Assembly: GCA_905221605.1 (NCBI GenBank)
Contig: CAJNDS010001339.1
Location: 1-22,673 of the forward strand
DNA length: 22,673 nt
Origin: Symbiodinium natans
Lineage: Eukaryota > Sar > Dinophyceae > Suessiales > Symbiodiniaceae
Reading direction: 5' to 3'
The notes beneath the pieces are model-generated. The model saw nothing but the letters and a program-made list of their open reading frames with translations, was not told the origin of the DNA and made no database searches. Both the position numbers and the translations under genes were made by a program. Shown here in pieces: positions 1 through 10,320 of the stretch; position 1 is the first letter of the stretch; the number at the start of each line of letters is the position of its first letter.

Positions 1-240
1 CCAAAGTTCATGTTCATGTTGCTTGAGAACCCAGCGAGTTTCCTGACATGTATTTTGGTGTCCAAAACTCAATGTTTTTATGAGAGATCAGCAGGTTTCC
101 TGACATTTGCTTTTGGTGCCCAAAATTCATGTTTTTTTGAGAGCCTAGCGAGTTTCCTTCATATTTTTTTTGAGAGCCCAACGATTTTCCTGAATGCCCA
201 CAACACATATTTTTTGAGAGTCCAATGGGTTTCCTGACAT
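1..240. repeat. Short degenerate direct repeats
   Basis: The motif GTTTCCTGAC, preceded by a GAGA-CCCA-GCGA-like block, recurs at about 38, 95, 152, 184 (degenerate) and 229. The first three are 57 bp apart and the later ones are shorter and decayed. Between them lie T-rich runs and 'tttggtg(t/c)ccaaaa' palindromes. Both strands have short open frames here, but these follow the repeat period and are not credible genes. The array probably continues to the left of the window. Confidence 0.6.
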
Positions 241-1320
241 TTGTAAAAATCTCAAAGAACGAAGATTTCTTCTGGATTCGTCTGAAATTCTATGAATATC
301 CATGATTGATCATATGTCGAAGGTTTCTCCCTATATGATCAATCATGGATGTTCAGAAACGATCTCTTGTTGTGAGATGTTGCAAATATCGAATGGTGAT
401 CGCAAAATCTCAAAGAAAGAGAATTTCTTCTTGATACGATCGAAATTCTATGAATATCCATGCTTGATCATATATCGAAGATTTCTGCCTTTCCATATGA
501 ACAATCATAGATATTCAAAAGAACTCGTCGAATATCGAATGATGATCGCAAATCCTCAAAGAAAGAGAATTAATTTCTTCTTGATTCGATTGAAATTCTA
601 TGAATATTCATAATTCAGCATATATCGAAGATTTCTCCCTATATGATCAATCATGGATATTCAGAAACGATCTCTTATTTTGAGATCTTGCAAAAATCGA
701 ATGATGATCGTAAAATCTCAAAGAAAGAGAATTTCTTCCTGATTCGCCCACAATTCTATGAATATCCATATTGGATCGTATACCGAAGATTTCTCCCTTC
801 ATATGATCAATCGTAGATATTCAAAAATTTTCTACGAATGTCGAATGATGATCGCAAAATCTCAAAGATAAAGAAATTCTTTTTGATCCGCCCGACATTC
901 TTCCAATATCCATGATTGATCATATATCGTATATTTCTTGCTTCCTATATGATCAATCAGAGATATTCAAAAATATTCATATATTTTGAGGATTTGCGAA
1001 TATCGAATGATGATCGCAAAATCTCAAAGAAAGAAAATTTCTCCTTGATCCTCCTGAAGTTCTACGAATATCCATGATTGATAATTTATATCGAAGATTT
1101 TTCCCTGCCTATATGACCAATCATGGATATTCAAAAATGATCTCTTTTTTTGAGAATTTGCGACTATGGAAGGATGATCGTAAAATCTCAAAGAAATAGA
1201 ATGTCTTTTTGACTCATTCGAATTTCTTTGCATATCCATGATTCTATATCGAAGATTTCTTCCTTCCTATATGATCAAACATGGATATTCAAAAATGATC
1301 TCTTATTTCGAGGCTTTACG
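240..1320. repeat. AT-rich satellite, about 145-165 bp units, roughly seven copies
   Basis: The block CTCAAAGAA recurs at 251, 409, 555, 717, 861, 1023 and 1187, giving spacings of 158, 146, 162, 144, 162 and 164 bp. Each unit has the same order: an AATATCCATGATTGATCATAT-like left arm, a CGAAGATTTCTCCC-like centre, the inverted arm, an ATCTCTT-TTTGAG block, a CGAATGATGATCGCAAAATCTC block, and AGAATTTCTTC-TGATTCG. The last unit runs straight into the G-rich array at about 1320 with no unique spacer. The 103-aa and 71-aa open frames here are products of the repeat. Confidence 0.85.
293..355. repeat. Inverted repeat inside the AT-rich satellite unit
   Basis: The arms 293-315 and 333-355 are 23 bp each and complementary except for one position; the loop is 17 bases. 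Diverged versions sit at the same place in the other units, for example around 447-517, 902-967 and 1071-1131. They could extrude as cruciforms or form RNA hairpins if transcribed. Confidence 0.8.
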
Positions 1321-1321
1321 A

Positions 1322-1747
1322 ATGTCACGGTGTTGTCCGCTTATGGGTGGGTTGGGCGTGTCACGGTGTTGTCCGCTTGTGTGTGGGTTAGGCATGTCAC
1401 GGTGTTGTCCACTTGTGGGTGGGTTGGGCGTGTCACGGTGTTCACGAAGTTGTCCACTTGCAGGGGGTGAGTTGAGCGTTTCACGGTGTTGTCTACTTGC
1501 GGGTGGGTTGGGCATGTCACGGTATTGTCCGTTTGGGGGTGTCTTGGGCATGTCATGGTGTTGTCCACTTGCAGGGGGTGGGGTGGGAGTGTCACGGTGT
1601 TGTCCGCTTGTGGGTGGGTTGGGCGTGTCGCAGTGTTGTCCGCTTGTGGGTGGGTTGGGCGTGTCGCAGCGTTGTCCGCTTGTGGGCGGGTTGGGCGTGT
1701 CACAGTGTTGTCCGCTTGTGGGTGCGTGTCACGGTGTTGTCCGCTTT
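1322..1747. repeat. Segmental duplication in the array, copy A
   Basis: This stretch recurs at 2451-2876 with a constant offset of 1129 bp and very few differences, for example gcgtTtcacg at about 1470 against gcgtGtcacg at about 2599. It includes the rare junctions 'gtgttcacgaagttg' and 'gtgggtgcgtgtcac', which mark it as one duplication event, not independent repeat drift. Confidence 0.85.
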
Positions 1748-2206
1748 TGGGTGGTTGGGCGTGTCACACGGTGTTGTCAAACACGCTTGTGGGTGGGTTG
1801 GGCGTGTCACGGTGTTGTCCGCTGGTGGGTGGGTTGGGCATGTCACGGTGTTGTTCGCTTGTGGGTGGGTTGGGCGTGTCTTGGTGTTGTGCACTTGCAG
1901 GGGGTGGGTTGGGAGTGTCACGGTGTTGTCCGCTTGCGGGTGGCTAGGGCGCGTCGCAGTCTTGTCCGCTTGTGGGTGGGTTGGGCGTGTCACAGTGTTT
2001 TTCGCTTGCGGGTGGATTGGGCGTGTCACGGTGTTGTCCACTTGCAGGGGGTGCGGGTCTGGGAGTGTCCACGGTGTTGTCTTGCTTGTGGGGGGTTGGG
2101 AGTTGTCAGCTGTCGTTTTCCACTTGAAGGGGGGTTGAAGTGTGACGGTGTGTCCAGCCCCACCGCTGTGGGTTGGGTTTTGGGCGTGTCTCGGTGTGAT
2201 GTCCCT

Positions 2207-2460
2207 CCCGCTTGTGGGCGGGTTGGGCATGTCACGGTGTTGTCCACTTGCAGGGGGAGGGTTGGGAGCGTCACGGTGTTGTCCGCTTGTGGAAGGCTGG
2301 GACGTGTCACGCTGTTGTCCGCTTGTGGGTGGGTTGGGAGTGTCACGGTGTTGTTCGCTTGTGGGTGGGTTGGGCATGTCATGGTGTTGTCCACTTGTAG
2401 GGGGTGGGTTGGGCGTGTCACGGTGTTGTCCGCTTGTGGGTGGGTTGGGCGTGTCACGGT
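2207..2460. repeat. Second duplicated block, copy A
   Basis: This block recurs at about 3296-3549 with an offset of 1089 bp. Both copies share the unusual unit 'ttgtggaaggctgggacgtg' and the following order of variants. A shorter third version of the same unit occurs at about 3700-3730. Confidence 0.8.
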
Positions 2461-2876
2461 GTTGTCCGCTTATGGGTGGGTTGGGCGTGTCACGGTGTTG
2501 TCCGCTTGTGTGTGGGTTAGGCATGTCACGGTGTTGTCCACTTGTGGGTGGGTTGGGCGTGTCACGGTGTTCACGAAGTTGTCCACTTGCAGGGGGTGAG
2601 TTGAGCGTGTCACGGTGTTGTCTACTTGCGGGTGGGTTGGGCATGTCACGGTATTGTCCGTTTGGGGGTGTCTTGGGCATGTCATGGTGTTGTCCACTTG
2701 CAGGGGGTGGGGTGGGAGTGTCACGGTGTTGTCCGCTTGTGGGTGGGTTGGGCGTGTCGCAGTGTTGTCCGCTTGTGGGTGGGTTGGGCGTGTCGCAGCG
2801 TTGTCCGCTTGTGGGCGGGTTGGGCGTGTCACAGTGTTGTCCGCTTGTGGGTGCGTGTCACGGTGTTGTCCGCTTT
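2451..2876. repeat. Segmental duplication in the array, copy B
   Basis: Second copy of 1322-1747, offset 1129 bp and almost identical. The unit order and the rare variants are conserved, so the copy is recent relative to the general divergence of the array. Confidence 0.85.
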
Positions 2877-3295
2877 TGGGTTGGTTGGGCGTGTCACGGT
2901 GTTGTCCGCTTGTGGGTGGGTTGGGCGTGTCACGGTGTTGTCCATTGGTGGGTGGGTTGGGTGTGTCACGGGGTTGTCCGCTTGTGGGCGGGTTGGGCAT
3001 GTCACGGTGTTGTCCACTTGCAGGGGGTGGGTTGGGCGTGTCACGGTATTATCCGCTTGTGGAAGGGAGGGACGTGTCACGTTGTTGTCCGCTTGTGGGT
3101 GGGTTGGGAGTGTCCGCTTGTGGGTGGGTTGGGCATGTCACGGTGTTGTCCACTTGCAGGGGGTGGGTTGGGAGTGTCACGGTGTTGTCTGCTTGTGGGT
3201 GGGTTGGGCGTGTCACGCTGTCGTCCACTTGAAGGTGGGTTGGAAGTGTGACGGTGTTGTCCGCTTGTGGGTGGGTTGGGCGTGTCTCGGTGATG

Positions 3296-3549
3296 TCCGC
3301 TTGTGGGCGGGTTGGGCATGTCACGGTGTTGTCCACTTGCAGGGGGAGGGTTGGGAGCGTCACGGTGTTGTCCGCTTGTGGAAGGCTGGGACGTGTCACG
3401 CTGTTGTCCGCTTGTGGGTGGGTTGGGAGTGTCACGGTGTTGTTCGCTTGTGGGTGGGTTGGGCATGTCATGGTGTTGTCCACTTGTAGGGGGTGGGTTG
3501 GGCGTGTCACGGTGTTGTCCGCTTGTGGGTGGGTTGGGCGTGTCACGGT
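3296..3549. repeat. Second duplicated block, copy B
   Basis: Copy of 2207-2460 at +1089 bp. The offset differs from the neighbouring 1129-bp duplication, so two separate events, or one event followed by loss of about one unit, are needed. Confidence 0.8.
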
Positions 3550-4797
3550 GTTGTCCGCTTGTGGGTGGGTTGGGAGTGTCACGGAATTGTCCACTTGCAG
3601 GGGGTTGGGCGTGTCACGGTGTTGTCCGCTTGTGGGTGGGCTGAGCATGTCACGGTGTTGTCCACTTGCAGGGGAGGGTTGGGCGTATCACGGTGTTGTC
3701 CGCTTGTGGAAGGCTGGGACGTGTCACGCTGTTGTCCGCTTGTGGGTGGGTTGGGAGTGTCACGGTGTTGTCCGCTTGTGGGTGGGTTGGGCATGTCACG
3801 GTGTTGTCCACTTGCAGGGTATGGGATGGGAGTGTCACGGGGTTGTCCGCTCGTGGGTGGGTTGGACGTGTCACGGTGTTGTCTGCTTGTGGGTGGTTTG
3901 GGAGTGTCACGGTGTTGTCCGCTTGCGGGTGGGTAGGGCGCGTCGCAGTGTTGTCCGCTTGTGGGTGGGATGAGCGTGTCACGGTGTTGTTCCATTGTGG
4001 GCGGGTTGGGCGTGTCACAGTGTTGTTCGCTTGTGGGTGGGCTGGGCGTGTTGCAGTGTTGTCCGCTTGTGGGTGTGTTGTGCATGTCACGGTGTTTTCT
4101 GCTTGTGGGTTGGTTGGGCGTGTCACGCTGTTTTCTGCTTGTGGGTGGTTTGGGCGTGTTACGGTGTTGTCCGCTGGTGGGTGGGTTGGGTGTGTCACGG
4201 TGTTGTCCGCTTCCGGGGGGTTTGGGCGTGTCAAGATGTTGACCGCTTGTGGGTGGGTTGGGGGCGTCACGGTGTTGTCCACTTGCAGGGGGGTTGGGCG
4301 TGTCACGGTGTTGTCCGCTGGTGGGTGGGTTGGGCGTGTCCCGGTGTTGTACGCTTGTGGGCGGATTGGGCATGTCACGGTGATGTCCACTTGCAGGGGG
4401 TGGGCTGCAGTGTTGTCCGCTTGTGGAAGGATTGGGCATGTCACGGTGCTATCCACTTGCAGGGGGTGGGTTGGGAGTGTCACGGTTTTGTCCGCTTGTG
4501 GGTGGGTTGGGCGTGTCACGGTGTTGTCCGCTTGTGGGTGGGTTGGGCGTGTCGCGGTGTTGTTCGCTTGTGTGTGGGTTGGGGGGCGTATCACAGTGTT
4601 GTCCGCTTGTGGGTGGATTAGGCGTGTCACACTGTTATCCGCTTGTGGCTGGTTTGGGCGTGTCACGGTGTTGTCCGCTTGTGGGTGGGTTGGGCGTGTC
4701 ACAGTGTTATTTTCTTGTGGGTGGGTTGGGCGTGTCCCAGTGTTGTCCGCTTGTGGGCGGGTTGGGCGTGTCACAGTGTTGTCCGCTTGTGGGTGGG

Positions 4798-4961
4798 TTT
4801 TTTGTGTTCATCTCCACACCTAGCGTGTGCGCAACGAAAGTTGTGAAGTGACATTTCAGCCGAACAGTGCTGAATCCCGACACGAGTCTTTTTTAACTTC
4901 AGCATGAAGGTATGCTCCTCAGAACCAGGACTCAAGCGGACAGGCAAGTGCAAGTGCAAGT
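4798..4961. other. Unique island inside the G-rich array
   Basis: About 160 bp with no 36-bp periodicity. It starts after a run of T (ggtttttttgtg) and ends at 'caagtgcaagtgcaag', where the array resumes. An ATG at 4904 opens a frame that runs into the array, but its non-repeat part is only about 20 codons. No recognisable gene, RNA or terminal repeat is visible. It may be a remnant of pre-array sequence or an insertion. Confidence 0.7.
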
Positions 4962-6440
4962 GTGGGTGGGTTGGGCGTGTCACGGTGTTGTCCGCTTTTG
5001 GGTGGGTTGGGCGTGTCACGGTGTTGTCCGCTGGTGGATGGGTTCGGCGTGTCATGGTGTTGTCTGCTTGTGGGCGGGTTGGGCATGTCACGGTGTTGTC
5101 TACTTGCAGGGGGAGGGTTGGGCGTATCATGGTGTTGTCCGCTTGTGGGTGGTTTGGGCGTGTCACGGTGTTGTCTGCTGGTGGGCGGGTTGGGTGTGTC
5201 ATGGTGTTGTCCGCTTCTCGGGGGAATGGGCGTGTCAAGATGTTGACCGCTTGCGGGTGGGTTGGGGACGTCATGCTGTTGTCCACTTGTAGGGGGTGGT
5301 TTGGGCATGTCACGGTGTTGTCCGCTTGTGGGTGGATTGGGCGTGTCACGGTGTTGTCCACTTGTGGGGGGGTTGGGCATGTCACGGTGTTGTCCACTTG
5401 CAGGGGGAGGGTTGGGCGTGTCACGGTATTGTCCGCTTGTGGGTGGGTTGGGCGTGTCACAGTGTTGTTTGCTTGTTGGTGGAATGGGCGTGTCCCAGTG
5501 TTGTCCGCTTGTGGGCGGGGTGGGCGTGTCACAGTGTTGTCCGCTTGTGGGTGGGTTGGGCGTGTCACGGTGTTGTCCACTTGTGGGTGGGTTTTGAGTG
5601 TCACGGTGTTGTCCGCTTGTGGGTGGGTTGGGCGTGTCACGGTAATGTCCGCTTGTGGGCGGGATGGACATGTCACGGTGTTGTCCACCTGAAGGGGGAG
5701 GGTTGGGCGTATCACGGTGTTGTCCGCTTGTGGGTGGCTTGGGCGTGTCACGGTGTTGTCTGCTGGTGGGCGGGTTGGGTGTGTCACGGTGATGTCCGCT
5801 TCTGGGGGTTTGGGCGTGTCACGCTGTTGACCGTCTGTGGGTGGGTTGGGGGCGTCATGGTGTTGTCCACTTGCAGGGGGTGGGTTGGGCGTGTCACGGT
5901 GTTGTCCGCTGGTGGGTGTCCCGGTGTTGTCCGCTTGTGGGCGGGTCGGGAGTGTCACGGGGTTGTCCGCTTGCGGGTGGGTTGGGCGTGTCACGGTGTT
6001 CTCCGCTTTTGGGTGGGTTGGGCGTGTCACGGTGTTGTCCGCTTGTGGGTGGGTTGGGCGTGTCACGGTGTTCTCCGCTGCTGGGTGGGTTGGGCGTGTC
6101 CGGTGCTGTCCGCTTGTGGGCGGGTTGGGAGTGTCACGGTGTTGTCCACTTGCGGGGGGTGGGTTGGGAGTGTCACGGTGTTTTCCGCTTGTGGGTGGGT
6201 TGGGCGTGTCCCAAGGTTGTTCGCTTGTGGGTGGGCTGGGCGTGTCACAGTGTTGTCTGCTTGTGGGTGGGTTGGGCGTGTCACGGTGTTGTCCGCTTTT
6301 GGGTGGGTTGGGCGTGTCACGTTGTTTTCCGCTTGTGGGTGGGTTTGGTGGCGTATCACAGTGTTATCCGCTTGTGGGTGGGTTGTGTGTGTGTGTGTCA
6401 CACTGTTATCCGCTTGTGGGTGGTTTGGGCGTGCCACAGT

Positions 6441-6960
6441 GTTGTCCGCCTGTGGGTGGGTTGGGCGTGTCACTGGGTTGTTCCCTTTTGGGTGGGTTGG
6501 GCGTGTCACGGTGTTGTTCGCTGGTGGATGTCACGGTGTTGTCCGCTTGTGGGCGGGTTGGGCATGTTACGGTGTTATCTGCTTGCAGGGGGAGGGTTGG
6601 GCGTATCACGGTGTTGTCCGCTTGTGGGTGGTTTGGGCGTGTCCCAGGGTTGTCTGCTGGTGGGCGGGTTGGGTGTGTCACGGTGTTGTCCGCTTGTGGG
6701 CGGTTTGGGCGTGTCACAGTGTGGTCCGCTTGTGGGTGGGTTGGGCGTGTCACGGGGTTGTTCGCTTTTGGGTGGGTTGGGCGTGTCACGGTGTTGTTCG
6801 CTGGTGGATGTCACGGTGTTGTCCGCTTGTGGGCGGGTTGGGCATGTCACGGTGTTATCTGCTTGCAGGGGGAGGGTTGGGCGTATCACGGTGTTGTCCG
6901 CTTGTGGGTGGTTTGGGCGTGTCCCAGGGCTGTCTGCTGGTGGGCGGGATGGGTGTGTCA
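6441..6960. repeat. 280-bp tandem duplication within the array
   Basis: About 240 bp starting near 6441 is repeated from about 6721 with an offset of 280 bp. The copies share the truncated unit 'cgctggtggatgtcac' (6520 and 6800) and the following 'gttatctgcttgcaggggg' unit. They differ at single positions, for example gcatgTtac against gcatgTcac. Confidence 0.8.
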
Positions 6961-8519
6961 AGGTGTTGTCCGCTTCTGGGGGGATTGGGCGTGTCAAGAT
7001 GTTGACCGCTTGTGGGTGGGTTGGGGACGTCATGGTGTTGTCCACTTGCAGGGGGTGGTTTGGGTGTGTCACGGTGTTGTCCGCTTGTGGGTGGGTTGGG
7101 CGTGTCACGGTGTTTTCCACTTGCAGGGGGTGGGTTGGGCGTGTCACGGTGTTGTCCGCTTGCGGGTGGGTAGGGCGTGTCACGGTGTTGTCCGCTTGTG
7201 GGTGGGTTAGGCGTGTCACGGTGTTGTTCACTTGTGGATGGATTGGGCGTGTCACGGTGTTGCCTGCTGGTGGGTGGGATGGGCGTGTCACGGTGTGGTC
7301 CGCTTGTGGGCGGGTTGGGCATACCACGGTGTTGTCCACTTGCAGGGGGTGGTTGGGAGTGTCATGGTGTTGTCTGCTTGTGGGTGGGTTGGGCGTGTCA
7401 CAGTGTTGTTCGCTTGTGGGTGGATTGGGCGTGTCACAGTGTTGTCTGCTTGTGGGTGGGTTGGGCGTGTCACAGTGATGTCCGCTTGTGGGTGGGTTGG
7501 GCGTGTCACGCTGTTTTTCGCTTGTGGGTGGGTTTGGCGGCGTATCACAGCGTTGTCCGCTTGTGGGTGGGTTGGGCGTGTCACGCTGTTTTCTGCTTGT
7601 GGGTGGTTTGGGCGTGTCACGGTGTTGTCCGCTTGTGGGTGGGATGGGCGTGTCACAGTGTTGTTTGCTTGTGGGTGGGTTGGGCGTGTCCCAGGGTTGT
7701 CCGCTTGTGGGCGGAATGGGCGCGTCATAGTGTTGTCCACTTGCAGGTGGGTTGGGCGTGTCACGGTGTTGTCCGCTTTTGGGGGGGTTGGGCGTGTCAT
7801 GGTGTTGTCCGCTGGTGGGTGGGTTGGGCGTGTCATGGTGTTGTTCGTTGGTGGGTGGGTTGAACATGTCACGGCGTTGACCGCTTGCGGGTGGGTTGGG
7901 GGTGTCACGGTGTTGTCCGCTTGTGTGAGGGTTGGCCGTGTCACGGTGTTGTCTGCTTGCGGGTGGGTTGGGCGTGTCACGGTAGTGTCTGCTTGTGGGT
8001 GAGTGTCACGGTGTTGTTCGCTTGTGGGTGGGTTGGACATGTCACGGTGTTGTCCACTTGCAGGGGGTGGGTTGGGAGCGTCACAGTGTTGTCTGCTTGT
8101 GGGTGGGTTGGGCATGTCACGGTGTTGTCCACTTGCAGAGGTGGGTTGGGAGTGTCACGGTGTTGTCCGCTTGTGGGTGGGTTGGGCATGTCCCGGCGTT
8201 GTCCGCTTGTGGGTGTGTTGGGCATGTCACGGTGTTGTCCACTTGCAGAGGTGGGTTGGGAGTGTCACGGTGTTGTCCGCTTGTGGGTGGGTTGGGCATG
8301 TCACAGCGTTGTCCGCTTGTGGGCGGGTTGGGCGTGTCACAGTGTTGTCCGCTTCTGGGTGGGTTGGGCGTGTCACGGCGTTGACCACTTGTGGGTGGGT
8401 TGGGCGTATCACGGTGTTGTCCGCTCGTGGGTGGGTTGGCCGTGTCACGGTGTTGTCCGCTTGTGGGTGGATTCGGCATGTCACGGTAGTGTCCGCTTGT
8501 GGGTGGGTTGGGCTTGGAC

Positions 8520-8575
8520 ACAAAGCTTCGAAACTAGCTCCATGGCCTGGCAAGAATTTTGGTCTCAAGACTTCG
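8520..8575 (-). repeat. Lone inverted fragment of the 12-14 kb satellite
   Basis: The stretch AAACTAGCTCCATGGCCTGG followed by CAAGAATTTTGGTCT is the reverse complement, with only a couple of mismatches, of the core 'gaccaaaaatcttgccaggc...cttggagctagtttt' found in every unit of the 11861-14395 satellite. It is placed exactly at the right end of the G-rich array and is bounded by two short direct repeats, 'cttcgaaacta'. Confidence 0.75.
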
Positions 8576-8589
8576 AAACTAAATAAATT

Positions 8590-8817
8590 ATAATCTCTTT
8601 TTGGGCGAAAAGACCATATCAAAAAAATGATTAGTCCCACGAAGGAATAAATATTTCATTTTATTTAAACCACCCTCTTTTGTGCGAGAAGACCGCGTCG
8701 TAGTTATATTTCAGGTAAAGCCCTGCTCCCGGAAAATGACACAAGCCCCCCCAAGGCCCCCAAGAGGTCCCAAATCAGACGCCGAGAAATTCCCTGCAAA
8801 TATATTTATTATGAGAA
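8590..8817. other. Unassigned spacer
   Basis: AT-rich first half with two related blocks ('ctttttgggcgaaaagacc' near 8598 and 'ctcttttgtgcgagaagacc' near 8675), then a C-rich stretch near 8740-8770. No ORF of note and no RNA gene is apparent. Confidence 0.5.
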
Positions 8818-9800
8818 TCTAGGATATATTAAAGAATCATTATCAAATCAAAAATAGGATGAAAAATTTAATTTCATATCATCCAATTTCAATTACTTCG
8901 TATATTCCGAGGTTTTCAAGGAGTCAATGAATCCAGGATATACCAAAGAATCATTGCCCCATCCAATATTCTCGATATTATAAATGATAAGAATTGCGAG
9001 ATTTTCAATTATTCCTTGAATCATGATGAAATCATAATGATATATTATGAACTTATTCTTTTGATTTTCAATTGATTCTAGATATCTATCAAAATTTCAA
9101 ATTTAATTCTATGAAAGATCTAGAATATATTGAAGAATCATTGCCAAATCAAAAAGTAGATGAAGATTTTAATTTATATTATCCAATTTCAATGAATTCG
9201 GAAATTCCGAGGTTTGCAAGGATTCAATGAATCTAGGATATTTGAAAAGAATCATTATTCAATCCAATATTCTCGATATTTTAAAGTTTAAGAATTACGA
9301 GGTTTTCAATGATTCCCTGAATCATGATGAAATTGTAAATATGATTTATAAATATATTCTTTTGGTTTTCAATTGATTCTAGATATCTATGAAAACCTCA
9401 ATTAGAAGTCCAATGAAAGATCTAGGATATATTAAAGAATCATTATCAAATCAAAAATAGGATGAGTATTTTAAATTCATATTATCAAATTTCAATGATT
9501 TCACAAATTCCGAGGATTTCAAGGATTCCCTAAATCTAAGGTATTCCAAAGAATCATTGCCCAATCAAAAAAATAGATGAAGATTTCAATTCATGATTTC
9601 GATATTTGAAAATTTTATAAATTACGAGATGATTCCCTGAATCATGATGAAATCATAAATTACGAGATGATTCCCTGAATCATGATGAAACCATAAATAT
9701 GATTTATGAATATATTCTTTTGATTTTCAATTCATTCTAGATTCCTATGAAAACCTCAATTAGAAGTCCAATGAAAGATCTAGGATATATTAAAGAATCC
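8818..9800. repeat. AT-rich satellite, about 301-bp units, three to four copies
   Basis: The block TCTAG(G/A)ATATATT(A/G)AAGAATCATT starts at 8818, 9119, 9421 and 9779, giving spacings of 301, 302 and 358 bp. The longer last spacing is partly explained by a 38-bp direct duplication at 9617-9692 (ataaattacgagatgattcc...). Each unit also contains a half-length echo, 'aatctaggatat(a/t)cc/gaaaagaatcattgcccaatc', so the 301-bp unit may be an old dimer. The last unit is truncated at about 9800. No coding potential. Confidence 0.85.
9617..9692. repeat. 38-bp direct duplication
   Basis: Two near-identical 38-bp copies, starting at 9617 and 9655, lie inside the last 301-bp unit. The pattern is typical of replication slippage. 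Confidence 0.8.
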
Positions 9801-9802
9801 AT

Positions 9803-9902
9803 CCCCCATCGCACCCGACAAAACCCAAACTATTAGGATTTTAGGGGGTTTTGTTTTTTACTTTTGCCGTAATAGTTTGGTTTTTGTCGGGTGGGGTGGG
9901 GA
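9803..9902. repeat. Inverted repeat with 30-bp arms
   Basis: The left arm at about 9803-9832 (cccatcgcacccgacaaaac...) is complementary, with a few mismatches, to the right arm at about 9870-9902 (taatagtttggtttttgtcg...). The spacer is about 37 bp. The right half is itself a minus-orientation copy of the 10010-10215 module. Confidence 0.75.
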
Positions 9903-10009
9903 ATGGGTGATGCTGGGGTGTTGAAAGATTAAGGCTTCGGGGTTGTGGCTGGGATTGAAAAATTGAGGTTTACGGGGGTTTTGTTTTTTGATTTTGCTGC
10001 TTTCAGCCC

Positions 10010-10320
10010 CAACCCCTCAGTCGCAGCCCCGCAGCCCCAACCCCTCAGCTCCCCAAAATCATCCACCCCCCACCATACCCGACAAAGCCCAGACCGTTAC
10101 AGCAAAAGCAAAAACAAAACCCCCCAAAGCCCCACAAATTTCCGGACACAAACCCTACAATTTCCATTAAACCCCAAAACCCCAAACCGTAAAACCCTTA
10201 AACCCTGAACCCTGGGGATCCCAAAAATTCCCGGAATTTTCAGATTCGGGGGATTCGAAAACTTCTTCGGATTTTTAGACAATAAGCGTAAAAACTCCCG
10301 GAATATTCCGGATCCCCCTG
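10010..10320 (+). repeat. C-rich dispersed module, plus orientation
   Basis: A pyrimidine/A-rich segment with CCCCAACCCCTCAG repeats, an 'aaaaacaaaaccccccaaag' block and a degenerate telomere-like run (taaaacccttaaaccctgaa). Its first 200 bp are matched in reverse complement at 11625-11850, its last 130 bp in reverse complement at about 10850-10985, and an inner part at 9833-9930. An 87-codon open frame at 9945-10208 covers part of it. Its peptide is matched by the minus-strand peptide at 11570-11968, but both are low-complexity Pro/Asn/Lys-rich products of the repeat, so I do not call a gene. Confidence 0.65.

Larger units (their letters stand above)
1320..8515. repeat. 7.2-kb G-rich minisatellite array, 36- and 39-bp units
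   Basis: The basic unit is GTGTCACGGTGTTGTCCGCT followed by TGTGGGTGGGTTGGGC (36 bp). A common 39-bp variant has CACTTGCAGGGGGTGGGTTGGG in place of the second half. Length divided by unit size gives somewhat under 200 units. Typical substitutions are cacggt/cacagt/cgcagt, ccgctt/ctgctt/ttcgctt, ggttgggc/ggttggga and gtgggtgg/gtgggcgg. Because units are 12 or 13 codons long and lack stops in several frames, the array is open on both strands for long distances. The predicted peptides are simple repeats such as VTVLSACGWVGR on plus and HPQADNTVTRPT on minus. They lack any non-repetitive flank and shift frame wherever a unit is truncated. I therefore treat the array as satellite DNA, not genes. 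Confidence 0.93.

Noticed and set aside
1320-8515. CRISPR array, suggested by 36-bp repeats
   Set aside because: Units are directly adjacent with no unique spacers, and the context is eukaryotic.
1228-8640. Dozens of long ORFs on both strands (80-570 codons)
   Set aside because: All are built from 12- or 13-residue repeats that follow the 36/39-bp DNA unit, are open in several frames at once and lack any non-repetitive domain.
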